11,796 nt of DNA from Sphingomonadales bacterium (GCA_024636595.1 JAGXGT010000091.1:1-11796); one strand, 5' to 3'. Numbered from the stretch's first letter, positions 1 to 6,749 are shown. Notes: generated from the letters alone by a model not told the origin. Numbers and translations are program-made.

Positions 1-68
1 AAAGATTACCAAAGGCCGGATACACAGGCTCGTTGCGGTGGCTTTTAGGGAGGGGCAATGTCCTGATC

Positions 69-86
69 ATTACAGATATATTACAG
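69..86 (-). promoter_or_regulatory. Putative PHO box (PhoB binding site) facing left
   Basis: On the minus strand this reads CTGTAATATATCTGTAAT: two CTGTAAT heptamers separated by ATAT, giving an 11-bp periodicity (seen on the plus strand as TTACAGATATA twice, 70-91). The known PHO box is two direct 11-bp units of the form CTGTCAT plus four AT-rich bases, so each unit differs only by A for C at position 5. It lies 59 bp beyond the phoR stop and points out of the left edge, where alphaproteobacterial clusters often carry pst transport genes. I see no convincing -10 and no clear start codon in the 68 bases to its left, so the target gene lies mainly or wholly outside the window. Confidence 0.55.
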
Positions 87-145
87 ATATATGACTAAGT
101 GTCAGGGCCGACCTTGGCTGCAGAATGGTCTGCGGCGACAGTGCT

Positions 146-1417
146 CTATACAGACGCATTTTGGCCATCTTCATTCCTCAGAGGATTGCTGGCGATTGGC
201 AGCAAAACCGATACCGTCGTGCCGATTCCAACCGTGCTGGCGATTTCCATTCGGCCGCCGTGCCGCTCGGTTATATGCTTGACAATGGCGAGTCCGAGAC
301 CAGTGCCGCCGATAGATTTGCTGCGCCCCTTGTCGACCCGGTAAAACCGTTCCGTAAGTCTCGGCAGATGCTCCGGGGCAATGCCGTCTCCCTGATCGTT
401 GATAGCCAGGCACAACATCGTTCCGGCTCTGTTGGGTGCCAGATTTATCGTCACTGGTGTGCCCTTTTTCCCATATTTGAAGGCATTGCTGAGCAAATTG
501 TTCACAACTTGGGCCAATTGGGCACGATCGCCGTAAATCAATGGTATATTGGCCGGAAGGTTGACCAATATTTCCTTTTCCTTCTTGCCGCGGCTGTTGA
601 TGTAGAAATCACGTGCTTCTACGACCATTTCGCTGAGGTCAATCCGCTCCGACGGCAATTCGAATTTCTCCGCTTCGATCCGCGAAAGCGACATCAGATC
701 CTCGACCAGACGCTGCATGCGGTCGGCTTCGGTGTACATGATTTTCAGGAATCGCGTGCGGGTTGCAGCATCCTTTCCGGCTTTCGGGTCTTCCAGCGTT
801 TCCAGAAATCCCTTGATTGCTGCCAGCGGTGTGCGCAACTCATGGCTGGCATTGGCAACAAAATCCGTCCGCATCCGTTCGGCCGCATAGCGACTGCTTC
901 GATCCGACAGCTGGACCAGTTTCAGGCCGTCCTGCAGGGTGTTGATGCGCAATTCCCATCGTTGATCGGTGCTGCCAACACCGACCAGCAGGATTGGCTC
1001 TCCAGTATGCTTCGCGTCAGGGTTGGCCAACCGATCAGCGGCAGCGGGGTGCCGAATGGCGATCCGCACGTCCTCGCCGACGATATGATCGCCTAATACT
1101 TTCGCAGCCGCCGAATTGGCCGCTGCAACTTTTGCGTTGCGCACCAGCAATATAGGGTCGGTGATCGGATTGATAACATCCTGATAGGCCTCCGAGCGGC
1201 CCTGATATAATATCCGCTTGCGTTGTCGTTCGAGCGCTGCGGGGTCGGGCAGCGGAGGGGCAGGCCGGTCCTGTAGCACCGTAAACAAAGCAAAGCAGCC
1301 GCTGGCGACGATGATGATGAACTGTTGCCCGGATTGCGGCAATTGGCTCGCCAAAACGGCACCGCCAAGTATGGCGATCAGGGCTATAAACAAACGAAAG
1401 GGCGAAACCGAGGTCAC
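146..1417 (-). CDS. phoR: Phosphate regulon sensor histidine kinase PhoR
   Basis: Membrane histidine kinase of 423 residues that would sense phosphate status, probably through the Pst transporter and PhoU, and phosphorylate PhoB. Visible in order: two N-terminal membrane helices (about 8-26 and 31-48), a PAS-like linker (about 75-170), the HisKA H-box SHELRTPL with phosphoacceptor His192, and an HATPase domain with N-box NNLLSNAFKYG (306-316), G1 box DQGDG (341-345), F-box RFYRVDKG and G2 box GGTGLGLAI (370-378). All catalytic motifs are intact. The start is GTG at 1417; the frame stays open upstream to about 1609 but offers no ATG, GTG or TTG, and no good Shine-Dalgarno precedes 1417, so the N-terminus is uncertain. 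The PhoR identity rests on architecture plus the adjacent PHO box; another PAS kinase is the alternative. phoB is not in the window. Confidence 0.85.
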   Translation of the reverse strand: MTSVSPFRLFIALIAILGGAVLASQLPQSGQQFIIIVASGCFALFTVLQDRPAPPLPDPAALERQRKRILYQGRSEAYQDVINPITDPILLVRNAKVAAANSAAAKVLGDHIVGEDVRIAIRHPAAADRLANPDAKHTGEPILLVGVGSTDQRWELRINTLQDGLKLVQLSDRSSRYAAERMRTDFVANASHELRTPLAAIKGFLETLEDPKAGKDAATRTRFLKIMYTEADRMQRLVEDLMSLSRIEAEKFELPSERIDLSEMVVEARDFYINSRGKKEKEILVNLPANIPLIYGDRAQLAQVVNNLLSNAFKYGKKGTPVTINLAPNRAGTMLCLAINDQGDGIAPEHLPRLTERFYRVDKGRSKSIGGTGLGLAIVKHITERHGGRMEIASTVGIGTTVSVLLPIASNPLRNEDGQNASV

Positions 1418-1655
1418 CGGGTCGATTCTGACTTTTCCATATCGGCCATCTAGGCTTTGCTGGGCAGGGTCGGCAATGGGAATATTTCTCGATGCAACAC
1501 CGCTGCGGTGATTTATATAGGCGTTGTTAACGATTTTCGTGTCTATGTCCCGAAAATAGACGCGGTTTAAGGGGGCTGACTGTTTGCTCGCTTTTTGCCC
1601 GTTTTCTGCTTATGGTCCAATATCTGAAGCTAGGAAAGCCAGGGATAGAAACTTG
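1418..1655. other. Divergent intergenic region between phoR and the Tat-protein cassette
   Basis: These 238 bases must hold the promoters of both flanking transcription units. Toward phoR there is an AT-rich TATAAA (minus strand, 1517-1512) but no convincing -35. Toward the plus-strand gene there is TTGCCC (1595-1600) with CAATAT (1618-1623) 17 bp downstream, a weak match. A tiny minus-strand frame (1449-1414, 11 codons) ends with a TGA that overlaps the phoR GTG. I see no second PHO box here, no RNA gene and no strong hairpin. Confidence 0.4.
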
Positions 1656-2072
1656 ATGAAAGATCACCTTCCATCTGAAACGTCAGTCCAATCTGACCAG
1701 ACCAACGGAATCGTGACCCGCCGTCGTGCCTTGATGATGGGCGCGATAACCGCTTCGGCAGTGGTGAGCATCAAACCCGCCTTGGCACAGACTGCCGGTT
1801 CGGTGCTCAATTGTGAAATTCCGGTTCCCGGCAATAATGCTGTGGGCGGTCATATTGATGCAAATGGCAAGGTCGTTGCGGCTGACACGCCAGGCGCTTT
1901 CCCACCAGCAGGACGCAATTTTACCGGCGAAGAAGTGCGCCGCGCGATCAACGGGCGGACGCTTCCCGGTACGACCCCTGACCAGTCCCAAGCCTATGTA
2001 AATTATATCCGCAGGCTGCAATCCGGTCAAAGCGGATTTACCTGCTACGCTTCGCTGCAAATGCCGCGCTGA
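1656..2072 (+). CDS. Small Tat-signal exported protein of unknown function; possible substrate of the downstream cassette
   Basis: A 138-residue protein I cannot assign to a named enzyme family. The N-terminus carries a twin-arginine signal: TRRRALMMGA (21-30), a hydrophobic stretch, then PALAQ, suggesting cleavage after Ala44. The mature part is about 94 residues, rich in Gly, Pro, Asn and Gln, with exactly two cysteines (Cys53 close to the mature N-terminus and Cys130 close to the C-terminus), which could form a disulfide after export. I chose ATG 1656, preceded by AGGGA at 1641-1645; an upstream in-frame ATG at 1584 would add 24 residues with no signal-peptide character. It lies 72 bp before the PqqD-like gene on the same strand, so co-transcription is likely. 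It could be a modified or chaperoned partner of that cassette (inference), or simply a periplasmic protein that shares the neighbourhood. Confidence 0.75.
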   Translation: MKDHLPSETSVQSDQTNGIVTRRRALMMGAITASAVVSIKPALAQTAGSVLNCEIPVPGNNAVGGHIDANGKVVAADTPGAFPPAGRNFTGEEVRRAINGRTLPGTTPDQSQAYVNYIRRLQSGQSGFTCYASLQMPR

Positions 2073-2144
2073 AACTACGGCCATATATTAATAAATGCCA
2101 GCTATCAGGCCGGCATGTCGTATCAGAATCGCAGGTAAATCATC

Positions 2145-2429
2145 ATGAGTCTAAAATATCGGGCTGCGCCGAAAGATGATCTGATCTGGCACGATCTGGA
2201 CAGCATGACCCTGCTGTTTCACCGACCCTCCGGGATCACCCATATGCTGGCCGATCCGGCCCCCGCAATAATGGAAGTGATGCAAGATTCGTCACTGACG
2301 GCTAGCGAGATTGCGTTGCTTCTGATTGCCCAATTCGAGATTGAGTCAGCAGCCGATGCCGAAAATATCGTCCTTGCCCGTCTCGAAGAGCTGTCCGGCC
2401 TGGGCTTGGTCGCACGAGTATCCGGCTAA
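2145..2429 (+). CDS. PqqD-like protein (RiPP recognition element fold), HPr-rel-A system type
   Basis: A 94-residue protein with the look of PqqD-family peptide chaperones: an N-terminal beta-rich part with LIWHDLDSMTLLFHRPSG (13-30) and then helices ending in a typical wing, ARLEELSGLGLVAR (78-91). PqqD proteins bind leader regions of ribosomal peptides and present them to modifying enzymes. The pairing with an HprK-like kinase matches what I recall being annotated as the HPr-rel-A system PqqD family, whose function is not established. ATG 2145 follows an AGG at 2133-2135 with a 9-base spacer. Its stop TAA shares one base with the kinase start (TAATG), so the two are translationally coupled. 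No PQQ biosynthesis genes and no radical SAM partner are present, so a role in PQQ synthesis is unlikely. Confidence 0.8.
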   Translation: MSLKYRAAPKDDLIWHDLDSMTLLFHRPSGITHMLADPAPAIMEVMQDSSLTASEIALLLIAQFEIESAADAENIVLARLEELSGLGLVARVSG

Positions 2430-3298
2430 TGGCGGAGATGCATCAGATATTGCTCAAAATCGGGCCTGCCGCTTTCCGGATCGCTTCGGCATGGCGACGG
2501 CCGCTGGAAGAATTGGAAGCATTATACAGGGATTTTCCAGCGCCAACCGACAACAGCGTAGATTTCACGGTTCGTCTCGAGCCTGAAAAACCCTGGCGCC
2601 GATTTATAAGACCATCTGTCCATATCGGCGGCGATTTCTGGCTGCCGGATGCCGCGCCGCTACCTCTCGGGCAGGGATTGCTGGCCGCCGAGATGGGCAT
2701 GAACCTGCAAATGGCGCTCGGCTGGCGGCGGCATTTGCTGCTCCATGCCAGCAGTGTGGAAAAGGACGGCAAGGCGCTAATCATGACCGGACTGTCTGGC
2801 TCCGGGAAATCGACCCTTTCCGCCATGCTCGCCGAAAGAGGATGGCGCTTCATGGGCGATGAATTCGCTTTGCTTGACCTGGAAACCGGCGATTTGGTGC
2901 CGTTTCCGCGCTTAATCAGCTTGAAAAACAAGGCAATTGAGACGATGCAGCAGGTGGTTCCTGAGAACCGCTTTGGCCCCGAAATGAAAGCCACGCCAAA
3001 GGGGGATATCCGGCATCTGATCCCGCCGACAGCAGCGGTAGCGCGGATGGACGAACCCGCCAGACCGGCGTTGCTATTATTTCCCCGCTTTGGCCACGCA
3101 CCCGAATTAAGGGACATGGGCCAGTCGGAAGTTTTTGTGCGATTGACGCAGGCGTCGACCAACTATGTCGCACTGGGCGAGGCTGGCTTTCATGCGCTTA
3201 CCCGATTCGTCGATCGGGTACCTACCAAAGCCATGGATTATCAATCGGGCGAACAGGCCGAAGCGCTGATCCAAAGTCTGTGGAGCAAGCTGCCGTGA
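2429..3298 (+). CDS. HprK-related kinase A (HPr kinase-like P-loop protein)
   Basis: A 289-residue protein whose C-terminal two-thirds resembles the catalytic domain of HPr kinase/phosphorylase. It has His106 in HASSV, Walker A GLSGSGKST (121-129, Lys127), and an acidic pair in FMGDEFALL (Asp144-Glu145), positioned like the catalytic carboxylates of HprK. The roughly 95-residue N-terminal part does not look like the HprK N-terminal domain. The likely activity is ATP-dependent phosphorylation of a protein or peptide. Relatives in lasso-peptide clusters phosphorylate the precursor C-terminus, which is established for some families but not for this one. No HPr or other PTS gene is nearby. The gene overlaps the PqqD-like stop by one base, and its own stop overlaps the next start. 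Substrate unknown; the adjacent Tat protein is a guess. Confidence 0.82.
   Translation: MAEMHQILLKIGPAAFRIASAWRRPLEELEALYRDFPAPTDNSVDFTVRLEPEKPWRRFIRPSVHIGGDFWLPDAAPLPLGQGLLAAEMGMNLQMALGWRRHLLLHASSVEKDGKALIMTGLSGSGKSTLSAMLAERGWRFMGDEFALLDLETGDLVPFPRLISLKNKAIETMQQVVPENRFGPEMKATPKGDIRHLIPPTAAVARMDEPARPALLLFPRFGHAPELRDMGQSEVFVRLTQASTNYVALGEAGFHALTRFVDRVPTKAMDYQSGEQAEALIQSLWSKLP
3282..3285 (+). promoter_or_regulatory. Ribosome binding site (GGAG) deciding the nucleotidyltransferase start
   Basis: GGAG lies inside the end of the kinase gene with a 9-base spacer to GTG 3295. This favours the GTG that forms a 4-base GTGA overlap with the kinase stop over another in-frame GTG at 3280, which would place this site inside its own second codon. 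Confidence 0.55.
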
Positions 3299-4329
3299 TC
3301 CGCGATGCGCTTCCCCTAGTCCGTGCTTTGCGGGAACCGACAAGCGTGAAGCCGCTGACCAGCAGCCAATGGACGGAATTGATCAGCGTTGCGCGCGCAG
3401 AATCCCTCCTTGGTTCGCTTGCCCATCGGCTGAAGGATGTATCAGTACCGGATCGGGTACGCGCGGTTCTGCAGGATGCAATCGAGGCGCATGATCTGGC
3501 GCGTCAGCAGGCTTTATGGGAAGCCGATTGCGCTCGCCGAGCGTTGGCTGATTATCGCGGTAAAATTGTCCTCATGAAGGGCACTGCGTATGTCGCGGCG
3601 GACCTCGCTGCTGGCGTCGGCCGCAGCATCGGCGATCTCGATATCATGGTGGCGCGTGATGACTTGCCAGTTGTCGAGTCCGCCTTACTCGATGCCGGAT
3701 GGGAGTGGGTCAAGCCCGATCCCTATGACGACCAATATTACCGCGAGCATATGCACGAACTGCCGCCTATGATCCACCGCGAGCGCGACCGGATGATCGA
3801 TGTGCATCACACCACTTTGCCGCTAACCGCTCGCCCCACTCCGGATGCCCAGGCGATTCTGGATAACGCGATTGCACTGGAAAACGGACTCCACGTTATG
3901 GCTGCACCCGATATGCTTTTGCATTCGGTTGCCCATTTATTCGCCGATGGTGATCTGGCTGGCGGATTGCGCAATCTATGGGATATCAACTTGCTGGTGC
4001 GGCAATTTTCGGAGGCGGATGAAGAGTTCTGGATGGAATTGAATATACGCGCAAAAACCCATGACTTGGTCAAAGAACTGGAGCGCGCCTTGCGCCTGGC
4101 CGCGCGCCTTTACGAAACGCCCGTCTACCGTTTCTCTGCCGGTCAAACCCAATTTGCCGACTATTTCTACGTCCGCCGATTGCTCGCACGCGACGGCTAC
4201 GGTCGGGAAACGCGCAAGCTCACCCGTTTTGCTTTTTACGTCCGCTCCCATTGGCTGCGCATGCCACCGGTCATGCTGGCCCGACATCTATGGACGAAAT
4301 GGCGCAAAGGTGGAACGCCCCCGAAATGA
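3295..4329 (+). CDS. Nucleotidyltransferase family protein (PF14907/NTP_transf_5-like)
   Basis: A 344-residue protein with the polymerase-beta-type nucleotidyltransferase signature of this family: IVLMKGTAYVAADL (91-104), then GRSIGDLDIMV (109-119) with the metal-binding pair Asp114 and Asp116, and a third carboxylate in IDVHH (Asp169). The C-terminal half is helical and ends in a basic tail. Related proteins occur in some lasso-peptide clusters beside HprK-like kinases. Probable chemistry is nucleotidyl transfer to a peptide, protein or small molecule; the target is unknown. The start is GTG 3295, overlapping the kinase stop by four bases, which couples its translation to the kinase and suggests the two proteins work together. 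A longer form starting at GTG 3280 (349 residues) is possible. glmU follows after 112 bp. Confidence 0.8.
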   Translation: MIRDALPLVRALREPTSVKPLTSSQWTELISVARAESLLGSLAHRLKDVSVPDRVRAVLQDAIEAHDLARQQALWEADCARRALADYRGKIVLMKGTAYVAADLAAGVGRSIGDLDIMVARDDLPVVESALLDAGWEWVKPDPYDDQYYREHMHELPPMIHRERDRMIDVHHTTLPLTARPTPDAQAILDNAIALENGLHVMAAPDMLLHSVAHLFADGDLAGGLRNLWDINLLVRQFSEADEEFWMELNIRAKTHDLVKELERALRLAARLYETPVYRFSAGQTQFADYFYVRRLLARDGYGRETRKLTRFAFYVRSHWLRMPPVMLARHLWTKWRKGGTPPK

Positions 4330-4430
4330 ACCCGCCGACCCTTGGATAAACAGGCTGGCTTAAGCTCGCTTTGCATGGCATGAGCCGCTGCAAATGGCCG
4401 CAACACGGCCTCGATTGACCAACTTGCTCC

Positions 4431-4434
4431 GGAG
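4431..4434 (+). promoter_or_regulatory. Ribosome binding site of glmU
   Basis: GGAG with a 7-base spacer (TAACCCG) to ATG 4442. It supports this start over the in-frame ATG at 4394, whose extra 16 residues do not resemble a GlmU N-terminus. The 112-bp gap from 4330 shows no convincing promoter and no terminator, so read-through from the cassette is possible. Confidence 0.7.
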
Positions 4435-4441
4435 TAACCCG

Positions 4442-5800
4442 ATGACCGATCGCCCGCTAGCCGCAATCATCCTGGCCGCTGGTCAGGGCACCAGAATGAA
4501 ATCGGAGACGCACAAGGTGCTGCACCCGATTGCCGGCAAGCCGATGCTGCACCATTTGCTTGATACCGTCGAATCTATCGGCGTCGAGCGCAGCGTCATC
4601 GTCGTTGGCGCGCGCCGGGAGCAGATTGAGGCAAGCATTGCAGGCCGTAACGTTGCAATTGCCGTTCAGGAAGATCAGCTCGGTACCGGCCATGCGGTTG
4701 CACAGGCGCATGAGGCGTTGAGAGGCTTCGCCGGTGATGTCCTTATCCTATACGGTGATGTGCCAATGGTTAGCGCCGATACGATGCGTGACATGGTCTT
4801 TCGACTGAACAATGGCACCGATCCCAGAGCCGTCGTGCTGGGTTTTCGTCCGGATGATGCGGGCGCCTATGGGCGGATCATCGCCGACGATCAGGGCGAA
4901 ATCGAAAAAATGGTCGAATTTAAAGACGCCAGCGATGCGGAGCGCGGGGTCGATCTGTGTAACAGCGGCCTGATGGCGGCGCGTTCGACCGACCTGTTCA
5001 TTTTGCTGGACCAGATTAGCAACGACAATGCAGCGGGTGAATATTATCTCCCGGATATCGTGATGATGCCGGGTCAGAAAAGCGCCGTTATCGAAGTGGC
5101 CGATCCCGCGGAAGTGGCTGGCGTGAACAGCCGCTCCGAACTGGCGGCGGTCGAACGCCAATGGCAACAGCGTCGGCGAACGCAGGCGATGGCAGACGGT
5201 GTGTCCCTGATCGCACCGGAATCCGTCTGGTTTTCGAGCGATACAGAGATTGCTGCGGACGTCGTGATCGAACCCAACGTCATATTTGGGCCGGGTGTTT
5301 CCATTGCCAGCGGCACCACCATCTTTGGTCACAGCCATATCGAAGGCGCGCAAATCGCTGCCAACGCAAAGGTCGGCCCCTTCGCGCGGTTGCGCCCCGG
5401 GTCGGTAATGGAGGAGGGTTCGAAGATTGGCAATTTTGTCGAAATGAAAAAGACCACCTTGGGCAAAGGCGCCAAGGCCAATCATCTGACCTATCTCGGC
5501 GATACCGAGGTAGGCGAGGACGCCAATATCGGGGCGGGCACCATTACCTGCAACTATGACGGCTATTTCAAATACAAGACGGTGATTGGCAAAGGGGCGT
5601 TTATCGGATCGAACAGCGCACTGGTAGCGCCGGTTGTAGTTGGCGATGGCGCAATTATCGGGGCAGGGGCGACGCTGACCAAGGATGTGGCTGCCGGTGA
5701 TCTGGCGATGGTCAGGGCTGAGCAGACTGTGAAAGTGGGCTGGGCCATAAAATTTCGGGACACGATGTTGAAGAAAAAGGCTGCGAAGAAAAAATCATGA
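4442..5800 (+). CDS. glmU: Bifunctional GlmU: glucosamine-1-P acetyltransferase / GlcNAc-1-P uridyltransferase
   Basis: Cytoplasmic enzyme of 452 residues, normal family length. It acetylates glucosamine-1-phosphate with acetyl-CoA and then transfers UMP from UTP to give UDP-GlcNAc for peptidoglycan and lipid A. The N-terminal uridyltransferase domain shows the signature LAAGQGTRMKS (11-21), QLGTGHAV and YGDVPMV. The C-terminal left-handed beta-helix shows hexapeptide repeats, RPGSVMEEGSKIGNFVE, the catalytic histidine in NHLTYLGD (His348) and NIGAGTITCNYDG. The tail is lysine-rich (KKKAAKKKS). The stop overlaps the start of the lipoprotein gene by four bases (ATGA). glmS, the first enzyme of the same pathway, lies 1.3 kb downstream on the same strand, separated by the lipoprotein and a toxin-antitoxin pair. 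Confidence 0.97.
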   Translation: MTDRPLAAIILAAGQGTRMKSETHKVLHPIAGKPMLHHLLDTVESIGVERSVIVVGARREQIEASIAGRNVAIAVQEDQLGTGHAVAQAHEALRGFAGDVLILYGDVPMVSADTMRDMVFRLNNGTDPRAVVLGFRPDDAGAYGRIIADDQGEIEKMVEFKDASDAERGVDLCNSGLMAARSTDLFILLDQISNDNAAGEYYLPDIVMMPGQKSAVIEVADPAEVAGVNSRSELAAVERQWQQRRRTQAMADGVSLIAPESVWFSSDTEIAADVVIEPNVIFGPGVSIASGTTIFGHSHIEGAQIAANAKVGPFARLRPGSVMEEGSKIGNFVEMKKTTLGKGAKANHLTYLGDTEVGEDANIGAGTITCNYDGYFKYKTVIGKGAFIGSNSALVAPVVVGDGAIIGAGATLTKDVAAGDLAMVRAEQTVKVGWAIKFRDTMLKKKAAKKKS

Positions 5801-6450
5801 GCACCATCTATCAAGTTTCTTTGGCATCTTCTGCCGCGATATTGTTGGGTTTGACCGGGTGCCAACAGGAACCGGCAGGCGGTGAGATAGGCCCAACCGA
5901 AACAGCTGCGTTGACAGCAGCGGACCTGACGCTAGACAATCCCGCCCCACCTCCGGCACAGGCTGACAATGCAGTGACTTCGCCCAGCGAAAACGGCTTG
6001 TGTGCTGTGGGTGAGGCGGTCATTTTTTCCTGCCAGCTGGAAAATGAAAAAATCGCCTCGGTCTGCGGGACGACAAATAACTCACGGGAGATTATCGCAC
6101 AATATCGCTACGGCAAGCGGGGGGCAAAGCCCGAGCTCACATGGCCGGATGTCGATAGCACAAACCGTCTGACATTTGCGTCCGTGCCTTATTCCGGCGG
6201 CGGGGAAGCGCAATTGCACTTCCGGCGGGGTGCCAATCAATATGTCGTCTATAGCCGTGTCATCAGAACCAATTTTACCGCTGGCGAACCGAATGATCCG
6301 TCACTGGAAGACGGCATTTTCGTGCGCAAAGGCGACAAGATCATTGCCTGGCATTCGTGCACAGGTCCTAAAATAGCCCCGATCGATTACGAAAAAGCTC
6401 AACTTTATGCAGAGAAATCAGGCGATGAAATCGTTGAGTTCGAATATTGA
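5797..6450 (+). CDS. Putative lipoprotein, function unknown
   Basis: A 217-residue protein. The N-terminus is a lipoprotein signal: a hydrophobic stretch then the lipobox LTGC with Cys22 as the predicted lipidated residue, so the mature protein would be anchored on the periplasmic side. A Pro/Ala/Thr-rich linker (about 27-66) precedes a folded region with four further cysteines (69, 79, 90, 188), which could make two disulfides. I do not recognise a catalytic motif. The ATG lies inside the glmU stop (ATGA), so translation is coupled to glmU. This suggests, but does not show, a cell-envelope role. No terminator lies between its stop and the toxin-antitoxin promoter 14 bp further on. Confidence 0.75.
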   Translation: MSTIYQVSLASSAAILLGLTGCQQEPAGGEIGPTETAALTAADLTLDNPAPPPAQADNAVTSPSENGLCAVGEAVIFSCQLENEKIASVCGTTNNSREIIAQYRYGKRGAKPELTWPDVDSTNRLTFASVPYSGGGEAQLHFRRGANQYVVYSRVIRTNFTAGEPNDPSLEDGIFVRKGDKIIAWHSCTGPKIAPIDYEKAQLYAEKSGDEIVEFEY

Positions 6451-6463
6451 GAGAAGTTCAGAA

Positions 6464-6500
6464 TTGACATGATATCATGATATGATATCAGTATATCATT
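6464..6500 (+). promoter_or_regulatory. Promoter and iterated palindromic operator of the toxin-antitoxin module
   Basis: A perfect -35 TTGACA (6464-6469) is followed by a dense array of short inverted repeats. The 8-bp palindrome TGATATCA occurs at 6470-6477 and 6483-6490, with centres 13 bp apart, and a further ATATCAT half-site lies at 6493-6499, directly against the antitoxin ATG. A possible -10, TATCAG (6486-6491), lies 16 bp after the -35; TATGAT (6481-6486) is an alternative with a poorer -35. RHH antitoxins typically bind such repeats in their own promoter, alone or with the toxin, so autoregulation is expected. There is no Shine-Dalgarno. Confidence 0.75.
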
Positions 6501-6749
6501 ATGACCCGAATTCTTGCCGATCTGCCCGACGAAGATATTGACAAGCTGGACGCTCTCGGGGCCAGCCAGAAGCGGTCACGCGCCTCGTTGTTGCGCGAAG
6601 CGATACGGCTTTTTCTCGCCCAGAAGACCGATGACAGAAGCTGGATCGATCACGGTTACGGGCTCTGGGCCGATCGCGAGGATATTCCGGAGGGCCTGGA
6701 ATATCAAAGCGCCATGCGGGAAGATAGCACGCCACATGAAGATATCTGA
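6501..6749 (+). CDS. Ribbon-helix-helix (CopG-type) antitoxin
   Basis: An 82-residue protein. Residues 1-42 fit a ribbon-helix-helix DNA-binding domain: a short strand (TRILADLP), then helices through DEDIDKLDALG and SRASLLREAIRLFLAQ. The acidic, aromatic C-terminus (SWIDHGYGLWADREDIPEG) is the likely toxin-binding tail. Its role would be to neutralise the downstream PIN-domain toxin and repress the shared promoter. The ATG at 6501 is the only plausible start and abuts the operator with no purine-rich ribosome site, which suggests a leaderless or near-leaderless message. The PIN toxin follows after three bases. VapB, or a CopG antitoxin of a PIN pair, are interchangeable labels here. Confidence 0.85.
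   Translation: MTRILADLPDEDIDKLDALGASQKRSRASLLREAIRLFLAQKTDDRSWIDHGYGLWADREDIPEGLEYQSAMREDSTPHEDI

Noticed and set aside
1..68. Start of a minus-strand gene at TTG (about 58) or GTG (about 24) leading off the left edge
   Set aside because: Both frames are open to the edge, but the visible residues are too few to recognise and neither start has a well-spaced ribosome site, so no gene is called.
117..136. Inverted repeat GCTGCAG/CTGCGGC just past phoR as its terminator
   Set aside because: It needs a G.T pair that becomes a C-A mismatch in the phoR transcript, and no U-run follows on that strand.
125..1096. Long plus-strand open frame (323 codons) opposite phoR
   Set aside because: Antisense shadow of a clearly coding histidine kinase; the translation resembles no protein family and has no ribosome site.
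2095..2116. Hairpin ATGCC/GGCAT between the Tat-protein gene and the PqqD-like gene as a terminator
   Set aside because: The stem is short with a mismatch and no U-run follows; the genes more likely form one transcript.
1656..4329. Complete lasso-peptide cluster
   Set aside because: The kinase and nucleotidyltransferase fit, but there is no asparagine-synthase-like cyclase, no transglutaminase-like leader protease and no short precursor with a typical core.
4396..4410. GGCCG/CGGCC hairpin upstream of glmU
   Set aside because: Five base pairs with no U-run; too weak to call as a terminator or regulatory element, although it lies in the leader.
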